Part shown: one piece after another, positions 39,375 to 53,700 of the stretch | Numbering within the stretch: position 1 is the first letter of the stretch | Layout of the letters: each line of letters starts with the position of its first letter | Assembly (NCBI RefSeq): GCF_023343835.1 | Contig: NC_064443.1 | Coordinates: forward strand, 15,190,001 to 15,254,000 | DNA from: Lagopus muta | Lineage: Eukaryota > Chordata > Aves > Galliformes > Phasianidae | Length of the DNA: 64,000 nt | Direction: 5' to 3' | Notes under the pieces: model-generated | Told to the model about the DNA's origin: nothing | Databases searched by the model: none | Seen by the model: the letters and a program-made list of their open reading frames with translations, nothing else | Translations under genes and position numbers: made by a program

Positions 39375-41701
39375 AGCCCACGCTTAGCATAAAGTTTTAT
39401 TTCACCCCGACCCGTGCTCTGTACAGTCTGTACACATTTTACAATTAGAAACCAAAGTCCCGTTTTCACCGCGGGGTAACCCACGTTGTTCCTTATTTAG
39501 GACCTTCGTAGCCCTTAACAAAACGCGCATTGTAACAGACATGTTAACAGGACAAAAATGAAGAGAACCAACCCTTTTTCCAATGGATGGATACGTGTGG
39601 TTTTTTAAAGCTTGCTTCTTTGTTGCTGGAGGCAACACCAACCCAACACCATGCCAGCCCCTTCTGTACTCATCCAAACCCACCTCCCCTGGCAGAAGCC
39701 TTGCCCTCATTTACCAAAGGCATGAAATAAGACCCCTCTGAACAGCATACTTTGAAGGAGCCCTTAAATAACCTTCCTCCACACTTGCAGTGAGAATGGG
39801 CTGTAAATTAGTTGCTTCCACGAGGCTTACTTAAAAATAACAAATTTAAATGGAAGAGGATGGCAGTATTGTGACCTAAATGCTTGCTTTCTGCATGTGG
39901 TTTTTTTTTTTTCCTTTTCATAGCAACAAGCATCAAATGTCCTGGTATACATTAACATTTCCTCAAAACAAGCCCACAGGTATGATATCAAAGTGAATCA
40001 AAACACGTAGAAGTCTACATTACCATCCAGCAGCTACTCTGGTTTCTAAGGCATTGATGCTTAAGACACAGTAGGCCCCTGGATTGCTGTGTGATAGTAA
40101 ATGTTGCACTGAATGAGAATAAAAGAATCCAGAAAGAGTCAATACAGCTATTTACATCTGCTTTTGTAAAATTTAAAAATCTCAAATGTTTTTGTATCTA
40201 AAAAATGTTAACGCTGAGTGCACGTGTCAATTTCTCATTTCCCTCCTGGAAGCACAAGACAGTTTGAGGTGCTCAAACCTGCATGTGAAGGAGCATCCAC
40301 ACACACGTTAGAAAGAAAATGTTACCTTCAGAAACACTGGCAGTTCTAAGTCCAAATAAAAGCCATAAAGTGGTTTCTATACATCTTCAAAGTGCTCCAT
40401 TTGTCTTCCAAGATCGTAAAAAGAGCAAACTACTGGTTCTCTGCAAAGAATAACAGCTGTTTCTCAACATTAATCTCCATGAAATAGGGTGTATGGATTG
40501 TTTTGGGGGTCCACTGGTTCTTTGTTTTGCTTTTCAAGAAATGGATGAGCTGACAGTTGCACATCCTAATTCTGGCTGACTTAGCATGCTGCAAATCAGT
40601 AAGTTCTGATAACTGCCTTCATTTTGGGTTGGTCTTTTTGTTGTGGGCTTTTTCTTTTTAACTTAAAGCAACTGAGAACATTTCACTATGATGGCAAAGT
40701 GATAAACTCTGAGAGGCTTTTCACCAAAAGCAGCTTCTCATCATCAGTACCCTTTGCCTCCTTCTGTCCACTGAATACAGAAGCAGAAACAGTGTTCTCC
40801 AACACAAACGCAAAAGAAACCCCTCACAGTGGAGGCAACAGTGTGACAGGCCAAGAATTTAAACTGTGGAGTATTTCACACGAGTGTCTATCACAGCCAC
40901 AGCTCTGAGATAAAGAGAAATATTTGCTGGCTGGAATGCAAAGAGGAGGAGGCAAGCTTCTTCCCCTGATTCTCAGCATTCCCAAGGGTCCAGTTCCGAA
41001 GTTTCCTCTGACACGACCCAAAACATGGCTAAGGATCAAGCCACGTGGATGCTGTTTGACCAATACCTCACTCAAGGAATGGCATGAGAAATACTTTGCA
41101 GCCACTGGAGACTTGCTTGAAAACTATATTAAGCAGCAATCCAGTTCTGTCTAAACCTTGCTATTTATATACCAGGAATGACTACATGAGAGCAGCAGCA
41201 ATTCTTTTATTTAAAAATATATATACATCCAATCATCCTTCAGACAGCAAACCACTGCTATTTCATTACTAAAAACGATCTGGTCAAATTTTAGAAAAAA
41301 CTCTTCTAAAGAACATTTTAAAAAGACTTCTGATTTGTCACTGGTATATGGGAATATGAAGGGCCACTTGTAAATCTCATGCCTTTCAGTGCTGTCTCAT
41401 GAGGTAACAACCATCTTTCCTGCTAGTGTTTTTGTAAGTAAAATGGTCCTTTTTTAGTAAAAACAGAAATACAGAGATAACTTATTTTCTTTAAATATTG
41501 CACAAATAATTTAACTGCAGACAGTAGAAGACATTTAAAGCATTGATTTTTGTCAACATATGAACTCTATTGTATAGACACGCTTTCTATCATACACTTA
41601 ATTCTCTATTTTTTTTTAAACAAGACATTTGAATCCAGCATTTACATGAACAAATATCTACACAATCTGTTACCATATCACGTGAGGAGCTCCAGCAGGA
41701 G
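39375..41701 (-). other. TMF1: TMF1 3' UTR (extent inferred)
   Basis: This is the sequence after the TMF1 stop codon on the minus strand. An AATAAA signal on the minus strand at 39396-39401 gives a UTR of about 2.3 kb. The UTR is AT-rich with several T-runs and no credible reading frame. It ends only a few hundred bases before the EOGT promoter. Confidence 0.6.
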
Positions 41702-44700
41702 TTAGTTTTGTCTTTGTTTTAAAAGTTCATCTATCTGAGTCTTATACATGTTTTTCACATCCTCAAGATCCAGCCGGAGCTCTTCAGCTTCCTCTGCTTT
41801 CTCCCCATACATCTGAAGAATGGTATTGTACCTTTGATCCAAGTCCTGCAATAACATGTGGTTTGCTATCAGACCATCACTCAACTTAAAGACTTGCTGC
41901 TAGAACGGTGTTTTTTACACTACTAGGGAAAATGAGCAGAGTGTCACTTTATCAAAGTGTGACTATTTTACAGTGGTGCACAAAGCAAGCTCTTTGATGC
42001 TTTGATGCTCTGAATACAGCTGGATTTAGAGGACTAAAATATTTGTCCTGTTAACTATATCACCGCCACAGACAAATGCAGCCTCTAAATCGAAGTCTCA
42101 TAAATCCATGCTGTTTATCAAAACATCTCCCCTACTAAAAAGATTGCCTTTATGTGGCAGAAATGACCTCTCATTAACTGAGCATACAATCCTATGTAAA
42201 GCACATGCTTTTAACAAGGACATTTTGAAAGTGACTATCAGTCATGAAGCAGGGATTACCAAGTTTCCTAATAAGCAAAGAAATCTAAATCATAATCATA
42301 AATGATTAGAGATATATTTTTATGTAAGTTGATAGAGATTTAAAAAAGCCTACTGTATCAGATTTACAACAGGAATACACTTACCTTTAACTGTGCACGC
42401 AATTTTGGAATTTCCTTCACTTTTTCTTCAAGTTCATCATTTTGATTTGTTAATTTAACCAGTTCTTCTGCCATTATTGATCTAGTTTTCTCCAGGTTTC
42501 CAATTTCCAGCTAAAGGAAATGTTTCACAATTAGGAGGAAGAGATAATCACCTTTTTCATATTAAATCTAAATGTTTCAAAACACTAAGGATTTTTCATG
42601 AACTGGACTAAGAAATAGCATCTGGAGGAAGCACTCTCACTTTTTTTACAGATCTAATCAGTGCTTTTTGCTTCATTTTGTTTTAGACAGGCAAGTTTTC
42701 TTGATAAGTCCTTGCCAAAACAAAAACAGGAAGCAACAAATGTTTCTCTTACTCATCCCTATCTACTTGGTCACTCGTGCAGTGACTTTCTGAATTAACA
42801 GAACTGCAGTAAGGAGAGGAATCAAACTTTCTGATTATAAAACCAGTACAACACAGCAGACTGCATTAACATTTAACCTTAAAAGTGCTGCATTTCATCT
42901 CTTTAAGAGTAACTACAGTACCTGTAGATGTGAGATTTCTCCTTCTCTTAGTTTTAACTGTGATTGAAGGTTTTCAATTACACTTGAACCTGCTCCCATC
43001 CTTATAGCATCATAAAGATTGCTCCCACCGGAAGCTGTTGGTCCAAATGTGTGATCATGAGGATCATCCTACAAACAGAAAAGTAAGACAACCTTAAAAT
43101 CTCACAAGTAACCGCTTTTAAATCGCCTCTCTCCTAACTTATTACTTCACTTAAAAACTACAATTATACTGTTGCTAAGCAAGCACTTCAATACTCAACC
43201 TTCTTTTTTTTTTTTTTCTAAACAAGAGCTTAAGGTGAATATTCAGAGTTTGAGATAGCTCCTTACTGGCAAGTATTTACGTCCTACAACTACCATTTAA
43301 CTCGGACATCGACAGCTGTATCCACATGAAAGCAGCAGGCTTCACAAAGACAACAGTCAATGATGCAGCCTAGGGAGTGGGCATGCACCCTACACCAGGA
43401 TTACTTGTGAAGATAAATCAGTGGTTTGACTTCTACCAGTGTTATTCAAACCTTCTAGCTGAATTTGGTCATGTGGACTCAGCAGCAATACACGTGTGTA
43501 TCAGTCTGCAGTAAAACTGTGGTCCTGCTGTCTTCCACAGATGCTTTACAGTCATAGGCATCTCATAAGCAAGTTCTCAAGAGTCATTTTCAACATTAAT
43601 AAAGCTTCCTGAAGAGAAAAAATGTACATCAAAAAAGCCAAGATTACAGTTATACAATACCTGTGACAGAAAAGAGGTCTGAAGGCCTGCCATATCTACT
43701 CCGCTTATGGAACTAGAGCGAGACATAGTGGGAGTGCTTGAAACAGTTTCAACTGTAAATGACTTCCGATCCTTAAATAAAAAAGAAAAAACCAACAAGG
43801 CAAACATTATCACCACTCAGCTACAGAAGAAAGTCCACAAGATGGTGAAAGACAGATTCTGTAAAAACAGACTGCCCTTCCCTCCTCACTGAGTAAAAAA
43901 CATATGAGTGCAGTGATGAAGAACTGTTGTGCTACTAACACTTCTAGTCTTTGCTTAACTCTTTAGACTTTTCAAGCAAAAAAGACACAAGTTGCAAACT
44001 ACAACAAAATAATTTCTCTTTCAGTAGGCAAGGGAAATGCAGAAGCAGTTTTAGATGCCCAAATGCATCACAGGAAGAATAACATAACCCAAAAGTATGC
44101 CACTTTTTGGAGTGCACGTTAATTCTCTTCTTTTTCTTTCCTTTTTTTTTTTTTTGTGTGTGTGTTTCAGAAATTAACTCTGAGATTTCTTATATTACTG
44201 ACATACCTTCCAAACAGACTGATCTCATTTACAGTCAGCATCTGAAAATTTAGGACCTGAAGGATAAAATTTAGGACTGAAGGATAAAGCTGTTACATTT
44301 TGACACTAGAGAGAGGAAGTAACCAGCAACAGAAGCAGTTTCACTTGAACATCAACTGCTAATCAGACGTTACTGACACTACAAGACTATTTTGTGACTC
44401 AAAGTGGAAGGTATGCAGTACATTACATACAACTATGTGAAACTCAGAACAGGAACTCAGTGGAAGCAATGCTAGCAGCCTAAGCAGAGGAAACAAGTAG
44501 CTTCAGAAGATCAGAATAACCAGTATCCAGTTTTGATCTTTTTCAGGTTAAATGAACTAGTACTCAAGACTTCCTTCAGCAAGTTTTACAAATTACATAC
44601 TTCAGTCAAAATAAAAGGCAAGCACAATAAAGAAAAAGCCAAATTTCTAATGTGTACACTCAGAATATACTGTACTGCATTAAAGCTGCTTTGCTGCTTG

Positions 44701-47700
44701 CCACAGTTTTAGTTTCTAGATATCTAAGAGAATAATGATAGCCTCAATAAAACTGAACAGAAATGTCAAGCTTTGGTACCTTTTCCTTTGCTGCTTCTTG
44801 TGCAAAAATTGCCTTCTTTCTTTCCTGTTCAATCTTCATTTTCTCCATTTCTAACTGAGTAGTCAGCAGTGCCTACAAAAGTAAATGCAGGTTGTTAACC
44901 CCCTGTTGGCACAGGTATCATTAACAGCTTAAAGCTGAAGCAGACTTGAGGTAGACAATACCTTTTCTTTCTTTGCATCTTCCAAAGTTTTTGCATACTC
45001 ATCTTTGAGTTCTTCTAGTTCAACCTCATACCTACCATTGAAGAGGAACAAAAAGTCAAAAAATAAGCATTCTGTATTTACTTTTGTTCTGACGTTACTG
45101 AGATAATTTCTTTCATACAGGCTTGCATGATACTGTGGCTTGGATTTTTGATTAAAATAGGCATGGTAACAAAAGAATGTTTTAGTTAATGCTGAGCAGT
45201 GCTTGCACAGTCAAAGACTTTTCAGCTTGTCATGCTTCCCTACCAGCAGGGAGGCTGGGGGAGCACAAAAAGCTGGGAAGGGACACAACCAGGACAGCTG
45301 ATTCAAACTGGTCCAAGTGATGCTCTGTACCATCTGATGTCACGCTTGGCAATGTCCTTATCAACACAGTCGCTTAATAAAAGCACGGCTTCAAGATGTT
45401 AAAACATTATGAAGTGCCATATTTCAGACAATCTTTAGCATGAAACAAAAGTACCCTCAAGAAGTTGGCTGCTTTCTTAAGAACTGGGTTTTTTGCTTAT
45501 TTGTTTTTAAACAGTGCTATCAACACTCCAGGGATCGAAATCAACACTCAAAGATCCAGCCTGAAGTCAAAGAGCTGCAGCAGATGTTTCTACAATGGAT
45601 GGTTTATTCCACTCTGCTTACCTGCTGTTTTCAACTTCAATTTTCTTCAATTTGTTTCTCTCCATTTCCACCTGAGCCTGGAGACGACTATTCTCTTGCC
45701 TTAAGCGGCTGTTCTGAGACTCAGTAGAAGACAGCTGAACTTTATTAGACATAAGCTCTTCTGTAGCGGCCCGTTCTCTCTCAGCAGCTGCTGCTAGAAG
45801 AGTTTGAGACTCACCTAATGTTAAACAAAAACAAACCAACACAGAATTTACCTTTTCTGCTCACACAGTTATAACGTGGGTCAATTATTTATGCATCAAA
45901 ATGGAAGTTGAGGCATTTTTGTCAGTATTTTTGAAGCAACTACTTTTTTTTCCCTAAATGCCAGTCTACCTTCAGTGCCTCAGTGTTCATGCTTCTTTTA
46001 GATGCTGTAAGGACATGCATAGTGTAACACCTCTATCTTACAGTCCTGTTATCCTCTGTTTTAAAGAAAATCAATCAGTGAGTTATGTACCTTGGCAATA
46101 CAACCCACCCATCCTTCCTTACAGGAATGCATTTTGTGCTCACCAATTCCGATTCACTCACTTGACCCTTGGGCAAACATTAAGCCCTTTTAAATTTACC
46201 TTCAGTTACTTTACATCTTCCAACAAGAGTCGTACAGCTCAGCATAAGCTACAAACTTCTTACCAAGTCTGTCAGAAAGGTTCTTTTCCAATTTCTCCCA
46301 CGCAGAGGTTTGTGCTCCCAGCGTGGCCTGCAAATTCTCTATCTGCCTGAGAAGAGGCCGTGTAGCAGAAGTTACACTTTGACTTAGTTCTTGGTTCCGG
46401 CTCTCTGCTTCCTGGAGTCTCTGAAATCACAAGTTCAATGTATTAAAGCATTAAAACCATACAGTGAATTTAAATGATATCACACAACTCATCTAAACGC
46501 ATCGTGTTCTAAAATCCTTTAGATTAAAACAACGGTGAAGTCTGCAATCCCAGCAGACAAGTGCACCATTTTTGGATATATCACAAAACAACAGCCCACA
46601 CACTTACATTTTCAAGAGCAGAAAGCAATTTATCCCTAATTTATCTCAGCATTCTGATACCTGAAGCTTCCTGAATTAATCAACTTAGCAAATTATCAGT
46701 TCATACTGGCAGCACACTAAACACTGCAGCAAGACAAACAGTGCCCCTAATTTAGGTCACCTCTCTCCTTATCCTCCATTTACACATTTATGCAAGATTC
46801 TGCTCAGTTTCAGCCCATACAAACAAATCCCTTTGTGCTCCAAATATAAGTTTTCTTTCCCTTGGGACACCACCACCACTTGAAGAACTTTAACAACAAA
46901 ATATCTGAACTTTAAGACCAAGAAAAAATCTCTTAAGAAGCAGATAAGAGTCATTCAAAACTTATTAGCTAGAAATCTTAGAAGACAAACTTAATGGTTG
47001 CTCATTGTCTCGTACAAGAAGAATAGAATTACATTTAAAATACTTTAAAATTATTATTTTGTTTTCAATATTAAAGGCAACATCTTTTGATCACACATTT
47101 TTATTGTTCTTCTATATGGGGAAAAAAACACACCAGAGGAAACTGGGAACACAAAACCTCTCTTCCAGGATATTTATGACACATAAACATTTTGTTTTGA
47201 GAACCCTCCCTACAGATATGCATTGGCATTGCTTATTTGCTCGAATACCTGCTGTAGTTCACTGATTTCCTGACGTAAATAGTCTTCTTTTCTTGCAGCC
47301 TGCTGTTCTGCACGTTGCAGAGCTAGCCTCAGGTCTGCCACCTAGGTAAACAAGGTGTTGTCATTAACCTCTTACCAAACATTGCCATCTACTAACTGCT
47401 ACAGTCCTCTGCTGCTCTCAAACAGTCAAACAGGGTGTGTCTGCTTACAAGTTTAACTCTTAAGTTCTACATATGCACAGATAGACAAATTTGTTTATCC
47501 CAAAAAGCTGTGTCCAGTTAAACTTCTCAACCTTTGCATCGTGATATGAATACTACACACTTAGCAAACAGACTGTCAAAGTCACTTTATTTAGACAACT
47601 AGAATTAAAAGTCTTAGAAATTAGTTCCATCTTCTTTTGTGCCTGGTACCTTATGGAAGATGTACCTGGCACCATCCATACACACTCTGTTTGTTCAATT

Positions 47701-50700
47701 AGGAAGTTTCATTCATCATGTTTAACACACACCTGAATTGCCAAAGCTTCTTGCTGCTGCCGTGCCTCATCCTTTGCCTTCTCCAGTGCTAACCCAAGCT
47801 CTTCCTTTGCCTTCATTTCCCGACTCAGGGCAGCTTCTTGTGCCTCACTGTCCTTTGTAGCATTAGCCTTGTGAAGATCTGCAAGTTCTCTGTGGGAGAG
47901 AGAAAAGAAGTGAACAGTGACTTCACAAATAACTTCTTATATATCACTGCAGCATCTTGGAAGCACTGCATAAGAAGTAGACACTGAAACAGATTCTACA
48001 GTGGAATACAGACATACAAATATCTGCCTACTTGTATGCACTGTCAAGAGCTGCCTGGACACTTCTGTTCCGTTCTTCAAGGTCTTCCACTTCTGCTTGA
48101 AGCTTGGCAAGATCCTTTTCTTGTCGCTCCACAACAACATTCAGTTGTTTAATGCTGTCTCGATGCTGCTTCTCAAGGTCTTCCTTGCCATCAAGTACCT
48201 ATTAGGGTGCCAACAAGAAGCATCAGACTAATTCCAGTACACAGCACAGGGTAGATCATGTCACCTGAGTGAGGACAATGACAAATGTGGTAACAGATAC
48301 AGACTTAATTTACACAAAATGATTGAAGTGATCTAATATTTTGTCAAAATAGAAAGGGAAGAGAAAAGGTCACCTCCCCAGAACTCACTCCACCACCACA
48401 GTTTCACATACTTCCTCATGTTACACCTTCAGCTTTTAAGATCTTGATTTGAGTAACAAATCAAAGTTTAAAAAAAACAAAAAACAGCAACAAAAAACAA
48501 AAACTGGCCATGGTTTTTCAACTCAAAATTTAATAAACTGAATTTGGTCAGCCTGAAAATCAGCAGCACAAGTGCAAACAAACAGCAGGAAAGAGAAGCG
48601 ACTGCAATTTGAAAGGACTGAAATTGCATCTCAGTGTTCCACTAATAAGAGAACAGTTTATCAGCAAAACACAACAAGAAAATAAGTCCACCTACAGCTT
48701 CCCCAAAAGGCTGAACTAAAAAGCTTTTGTGAAAAAAAAGCAAATCTCACCTGTTTTAAATGCTGCAACTCTTCTTCCAGTTCCTTGATCTTTTTGTTCT
48801 GTTTTGAGTTAATATTTTCTCTTTCTTTCTCCTTTGCTCTTAATTTCTTAATAGTGTTGGAATTGTGAAGTTGTTGTTTGGAAAGTTTTTCTCCTGAAGA
48901 AAACACAAAATTTAGCATCTATTGCCTGCTATTCTATGAATAGTCTTCAAATGATGCATTCTCTTTGCCAAGTAACAAAGGCTTTAATGTAAATACAGCA
49001 CATTTCAAATCATTCTACAGATTTTACTTTATTTTTTTTTAATTCATACCTTCCTCCATCAATCCTTTGATTTGCTCCTCTTTCTCTTTCAGTAATTCAG
49101 CAGTTTCATTGGTATTCAGTCTGGTAGCCAACTCTTCTTTAACAGTCTTTACTTCCTAAATAACAGAACAAAACACTTGGTCTTTTAGTAGGAAGTATTA
49201 TGGATAAATTCATGGTTCTGCTGATCACCTATTACTTTTCCCCTTCCATCTCCAAATGCTCCTCAAGAACAACAAAGGCTGGAAGGGGCCTGTAGAGTTA
49301 CCTGATCCAATGTTGTATTTAAAGTAAAGCTAAACTCGAAGCCAAATGGGATTGCTCAGAGCTGTATTCCATCAATTTTTAACACGTTCCAAGGATTTGT
49401 TTGATTAAAAAGCAGATTACCTTTTTAGCTGCATCTCTTTCCTTGCATGCTAGCTGGAGCTTCTTTTCAGCATCTGCTATCCGCTGTGCAAACTCCTCCT
49501 TAAGAGATGAAATGCTGCTGGTCTCTTCTTTCATTCTAAACATTTCACTGCATTTAAAATTAACATTTCAGAACGGTTTCACAGAGATGTGACATTCCAA
49601 ACATTTTGCAGCAGTTTAAATGCTTTTAAAATATGTTTATGATTTTTACACACATCCATAAGAAGTACCAATCAAAGACCTTTATTAATCCACTAAGTTA
49701 CCAGTGAAAGCAACAAGATGCTAAATAGGCCTTACGAGTTTTGCTCCTTAATCAAGTTATTCCCAAATAACCTCTTAATCTGTATCATATACAGGGGAAA
49801 TGAATACATACATCTTTAAGTTAAGATCAATTTAGTCATTAGGTAGTACCTTTGCATATTACCTGCAAATGTCTAGAATTCATATTAGATGAGTAAAACT
49901 GGCAAATTCAACTTTTCATTTTGCATTTTAACTTGAGTTAAATAATGAATTCATATTTTAGTTACAACCAGCCCTCCTACTGTGCTTCCACTGCCTGTGT
50001 TTTACTCAGCAAATGCCACAGTAAATCAAGTTCATCTCTTTGTACCAGAGCAGTTTCCCTTAATAGCAGATCCCAGTCTTACTATAAGGATCTTTATTAA
50101 CATCAAAATCTGACCGCACATCTGATTCCCATTCCTCACTGAAGCCTCTTTCATTGGCCCTCCCAAAAGAAGTTGTAGCCACAAGAAATAACAGCTTTAA
50201 GAAATACTGTCACAGCACGTGCAAGCACTACTTCCACCTGCCCCAAATACTGCATATCCCTCACAGCCTCTGTTCTGGTGAGAACTAGTACATGTTTTAT
50301 CATTTCACCTACTGTGTGCATTACAATAAAGTTACAGCTAGACTAACGCCTGTGCATACTTCCATACTTACTCCTTTAGGTTATCATAAGCTTCTTCCAG
50401 CCGCGCCTTCTCTTTACTTGTACTCAGTAACTGTGTTTCTCTCTTCTCCAGTTTCTCATTTAACGAATCAATCATCTGGACAGTGTTTTTTACAGATCAA
50501 GATTGGATTAATGGGACAATGAAAACACAGAAGTAGCAGGTTTCCCCTTTCCCCTCTCATCATTCCCTCACAGAATGGCCAGGGTTGGAAGGGACCTCAA
50601 GGATGATGAATCTCCACCCCCCCGCCACATGCAGGGCCACCAACCTCCCCATTTCACACCAGCCCAGGCTGCCCAGGGCCCCATCCAACTGGCCTTGAAC

Positions 50701-53700
50701 ACCTCCAGGGATGGGGCATCCATAACCTCTCTGGGCAGCTGTTCCAGCAGCTCACCACTCTCATAGCAAAGAACTTCCCCCTGACTTCCAACCCGAATCT
50801 TCCCTCCCTCAGCTGAAAACCATTTCCCCTTGTCCTGCTGTTATCTACCCTTTCAAAGAGTTGACTTTCAAACTTCTCAAGGTTTTCAGGAACATGAAGC
50901 CAGAAGATCACCATGCGTCTGCTACATTTACTCAGAACTGAGTCATTTCTAAATACAAGATCTCTATCCTAGAGGTAAAAACCTTTCTAAGAGAGCACAT
51001 ATGGCTCAGCTGAGCTCCTCGACAAAATGAGCAGCAGTTACATTTAATTGCAAAGCTTTTAAACAGAGCTGGTGACCTATAGAACTACAGCTGATGTTTA
51101 ACACTCAGACTAACACTGTGCTCCTCATCCCACTCTTTACAAAGTCAAGGAATGATTCACATTTGAAGAGGTCTCTTCTGTGAAATGTCAATATTGGATG
51201 AGGAAAACAAACTTTCAGACGGGTGTGGAGCTGATTAAAAATCATCTAACATCAGATTTTTGAAAGCTAAATAGAGGGAAATAACACAAACATATAAAAA
51301 TATAAAGAAATCAAACTGATTCTATTAATGAATGGCATTACATGGTCAGGGAAAGACAACATTTGCTGTGGTCCATTAACAACTATTCAGTGCATTAGGA
51401 AAACTTATGCAGACTTATGTAAACCTAAGGAGATTCCATGACTGAGGAGTTTCCCTAAGGAATTTGCACTGATAATCTCTACAATTTAAAGAAACAAAAA
51501 AAGCTTTCCTTAAAATGCAAATCATATTGTGGCTGTATGAGCCCCATATGCAATTGTTTCTCCCTTATTAGCATTAGAGACAGAACTGGTATGGCAAACA
51601 TGCCAGCAGGACACAGCCAGGAGCAAGGTCTACCTATGTCACATACTGTGCAAAACACTGCCTGAAACAAAACACAGAAGGAAAAAACAGAGTAAAATGT
51701 GCCAAGGCATGTTGGAATGTAAAGACAAGAACAGAAGGGCAGGAAGGTGACAAAGGAAATGGGCCAAATAAAACAGTGCAGAAAGCTCAAGTTCAGCCTT
51801 CCACACAGGAACAAGTAAACGCGAAGAAGGACACTCCATCTATTTAAACTAGTCATTCAAATGTCTCCTATTCACTATCAATATGTATGACTTTCTTCTC
51901 CATTTAATGCCTAACAAACCTTTTTTTTTTTAAGTACAGATTATGTCTAACACATGAATTTATCTAGAACAAAGCACTTTTACACTGTCACTGACCTCAA
52001 AGATCACAAGTAATATTACTGCAATGTAATCAGACTTCGACAGTTTGCAAACCTGGGCAAAAAAATGCTTGCAAAAAAATTCCCCAGTTTACTGATGAAA
52101 TACTAAAGGCTTGCAGTTTCACAAACCAAATTAAAATACCTCAAGAAATCTCTTCCAACTCCCACAGAAAAAAAGGAATTTGTATTAATTTAATTGGTTG
52201 ATACATTTGACTTGTCAGTACTTCCTGTTTGCCTGCACCAGACACAACTCTCAACACTGGTAACTGAACACAAGCGAAACCCAAAATGATTTGACCAGAA
52301 ATTTCAGCAATATTTTTCCACTGCAGAATATTAAATAATTATCTACAATTAAGTTCATTCGGTATTAATCAGTTCAGCTGAGGTAAGGCTAATATCTCTA
52401 ACACGAGATGATGGGAGATCAGCTTGGAATCAGATGTGTTTGCAAAACTTCTGTGCTTACCTTTTTAAGCTTTTCCATTTCAGAGTCCCCTTCCAGCACC
52501 TCTCCATCAGCATCGGGCTGAGGCTCAGTCTCCTCTTTCCCAACCTGTTCCTCAGTTTGCACAGCAGACACCAAAACATCTGGCTGCTCAGAATTAACAG
52601 GTGTTGCACTTCTCCCACTCTCTTCCATCTCAGCTTCCTCAGTGTGTACCACAGGACTGTCATTCACATCTTCAGATTTACTTTTCAGGGTGGCAACTGT
52701 TTCTGTCTTTGGCGCAGAAGGACTGATAGCAACAGATGCTGAAGCACAAGCCTTGCCTGATAACTCATCATCTGAATTTATTTCACTTACACTTCTACTA
52801 TCTAAAGACTGTACACTAAATGAATCTATTCTTTCAAAGGCATCAGAGGAGCAGCCGCTTTCGGTCATTTTTTGAAAGTCATCCAAACGATTATAGTCTG
52901 CACAGGCAGATGTAGATAAAAGCTGAAATGACGTCTGCATTAGATGAAGACTAGATTTGGAATCTGCAGCTTCTTGTCTTGAACTTACTGAGCTCTCACT
53001 TATTACACTTTCATGGTCCAAAACTTCAATATCACTAGTTGTGGATGTTCCTGAGGAGAAAGTGCTTATTGGGGGTGACGGTGTATTGCTCTGCCTGTCC
53101 TCAGTTTTTTGTTCTTTAGTTTCCAAGCCCACATCTTTTGTACCTGTATTAAGAGGCTGTGAGTTGCTACCCAGTGCATCTCCAGTTCTATCTGTCCCCA
53201 CACTGGATTTTTCATTAAGAGCATCCTCAGGTTCTTTCAAATTGAGAGCAGACGCCTTTTCGTCAGCAACTTCATTTGTGCTTTCTTCACGCTCAGCATT
53301 AGATTTAAGCACAGAATTCTCTTCTGGTTTCTCCTTTGAGCTATCGATGTTTTTCAAGTCTGCTAGGCCACCTACAGAGGAATCTTTTACTTCTGCTTCT
53401 GTAGTCACCAGTACTTCCAGCTGACTGAAGTGCTGAGGCTCTTTTAAAGTGCTTTTCACCTCCTCCTTGGGTCGCTGTGATTTGGCCGGAGGTTTGGACA
53501 CCACTGGATTTTTCTGTATGCTCTGAACATCCGTTGGAGAGAGAAAGGCACTGAAGAAGTTTTCAGATTCATCTACTACTGTTCTCCTCACTGGTTTGGT
53601 GATTGCAGTTGGTGATACTGGCTGATTCTGTGGTTCTGTATTTGAACTTAAACCCCAAGAAGAAGTATCCCATCCTCCACTTATAAGAGAATTTGTTCCT

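Noticed and set aside
52957-53424. 155-codon antisense frame inside TMF1 exon 2
   Set aside because: It is the shadow of the clearly conserved minus-strand TMF1 coding sequence.
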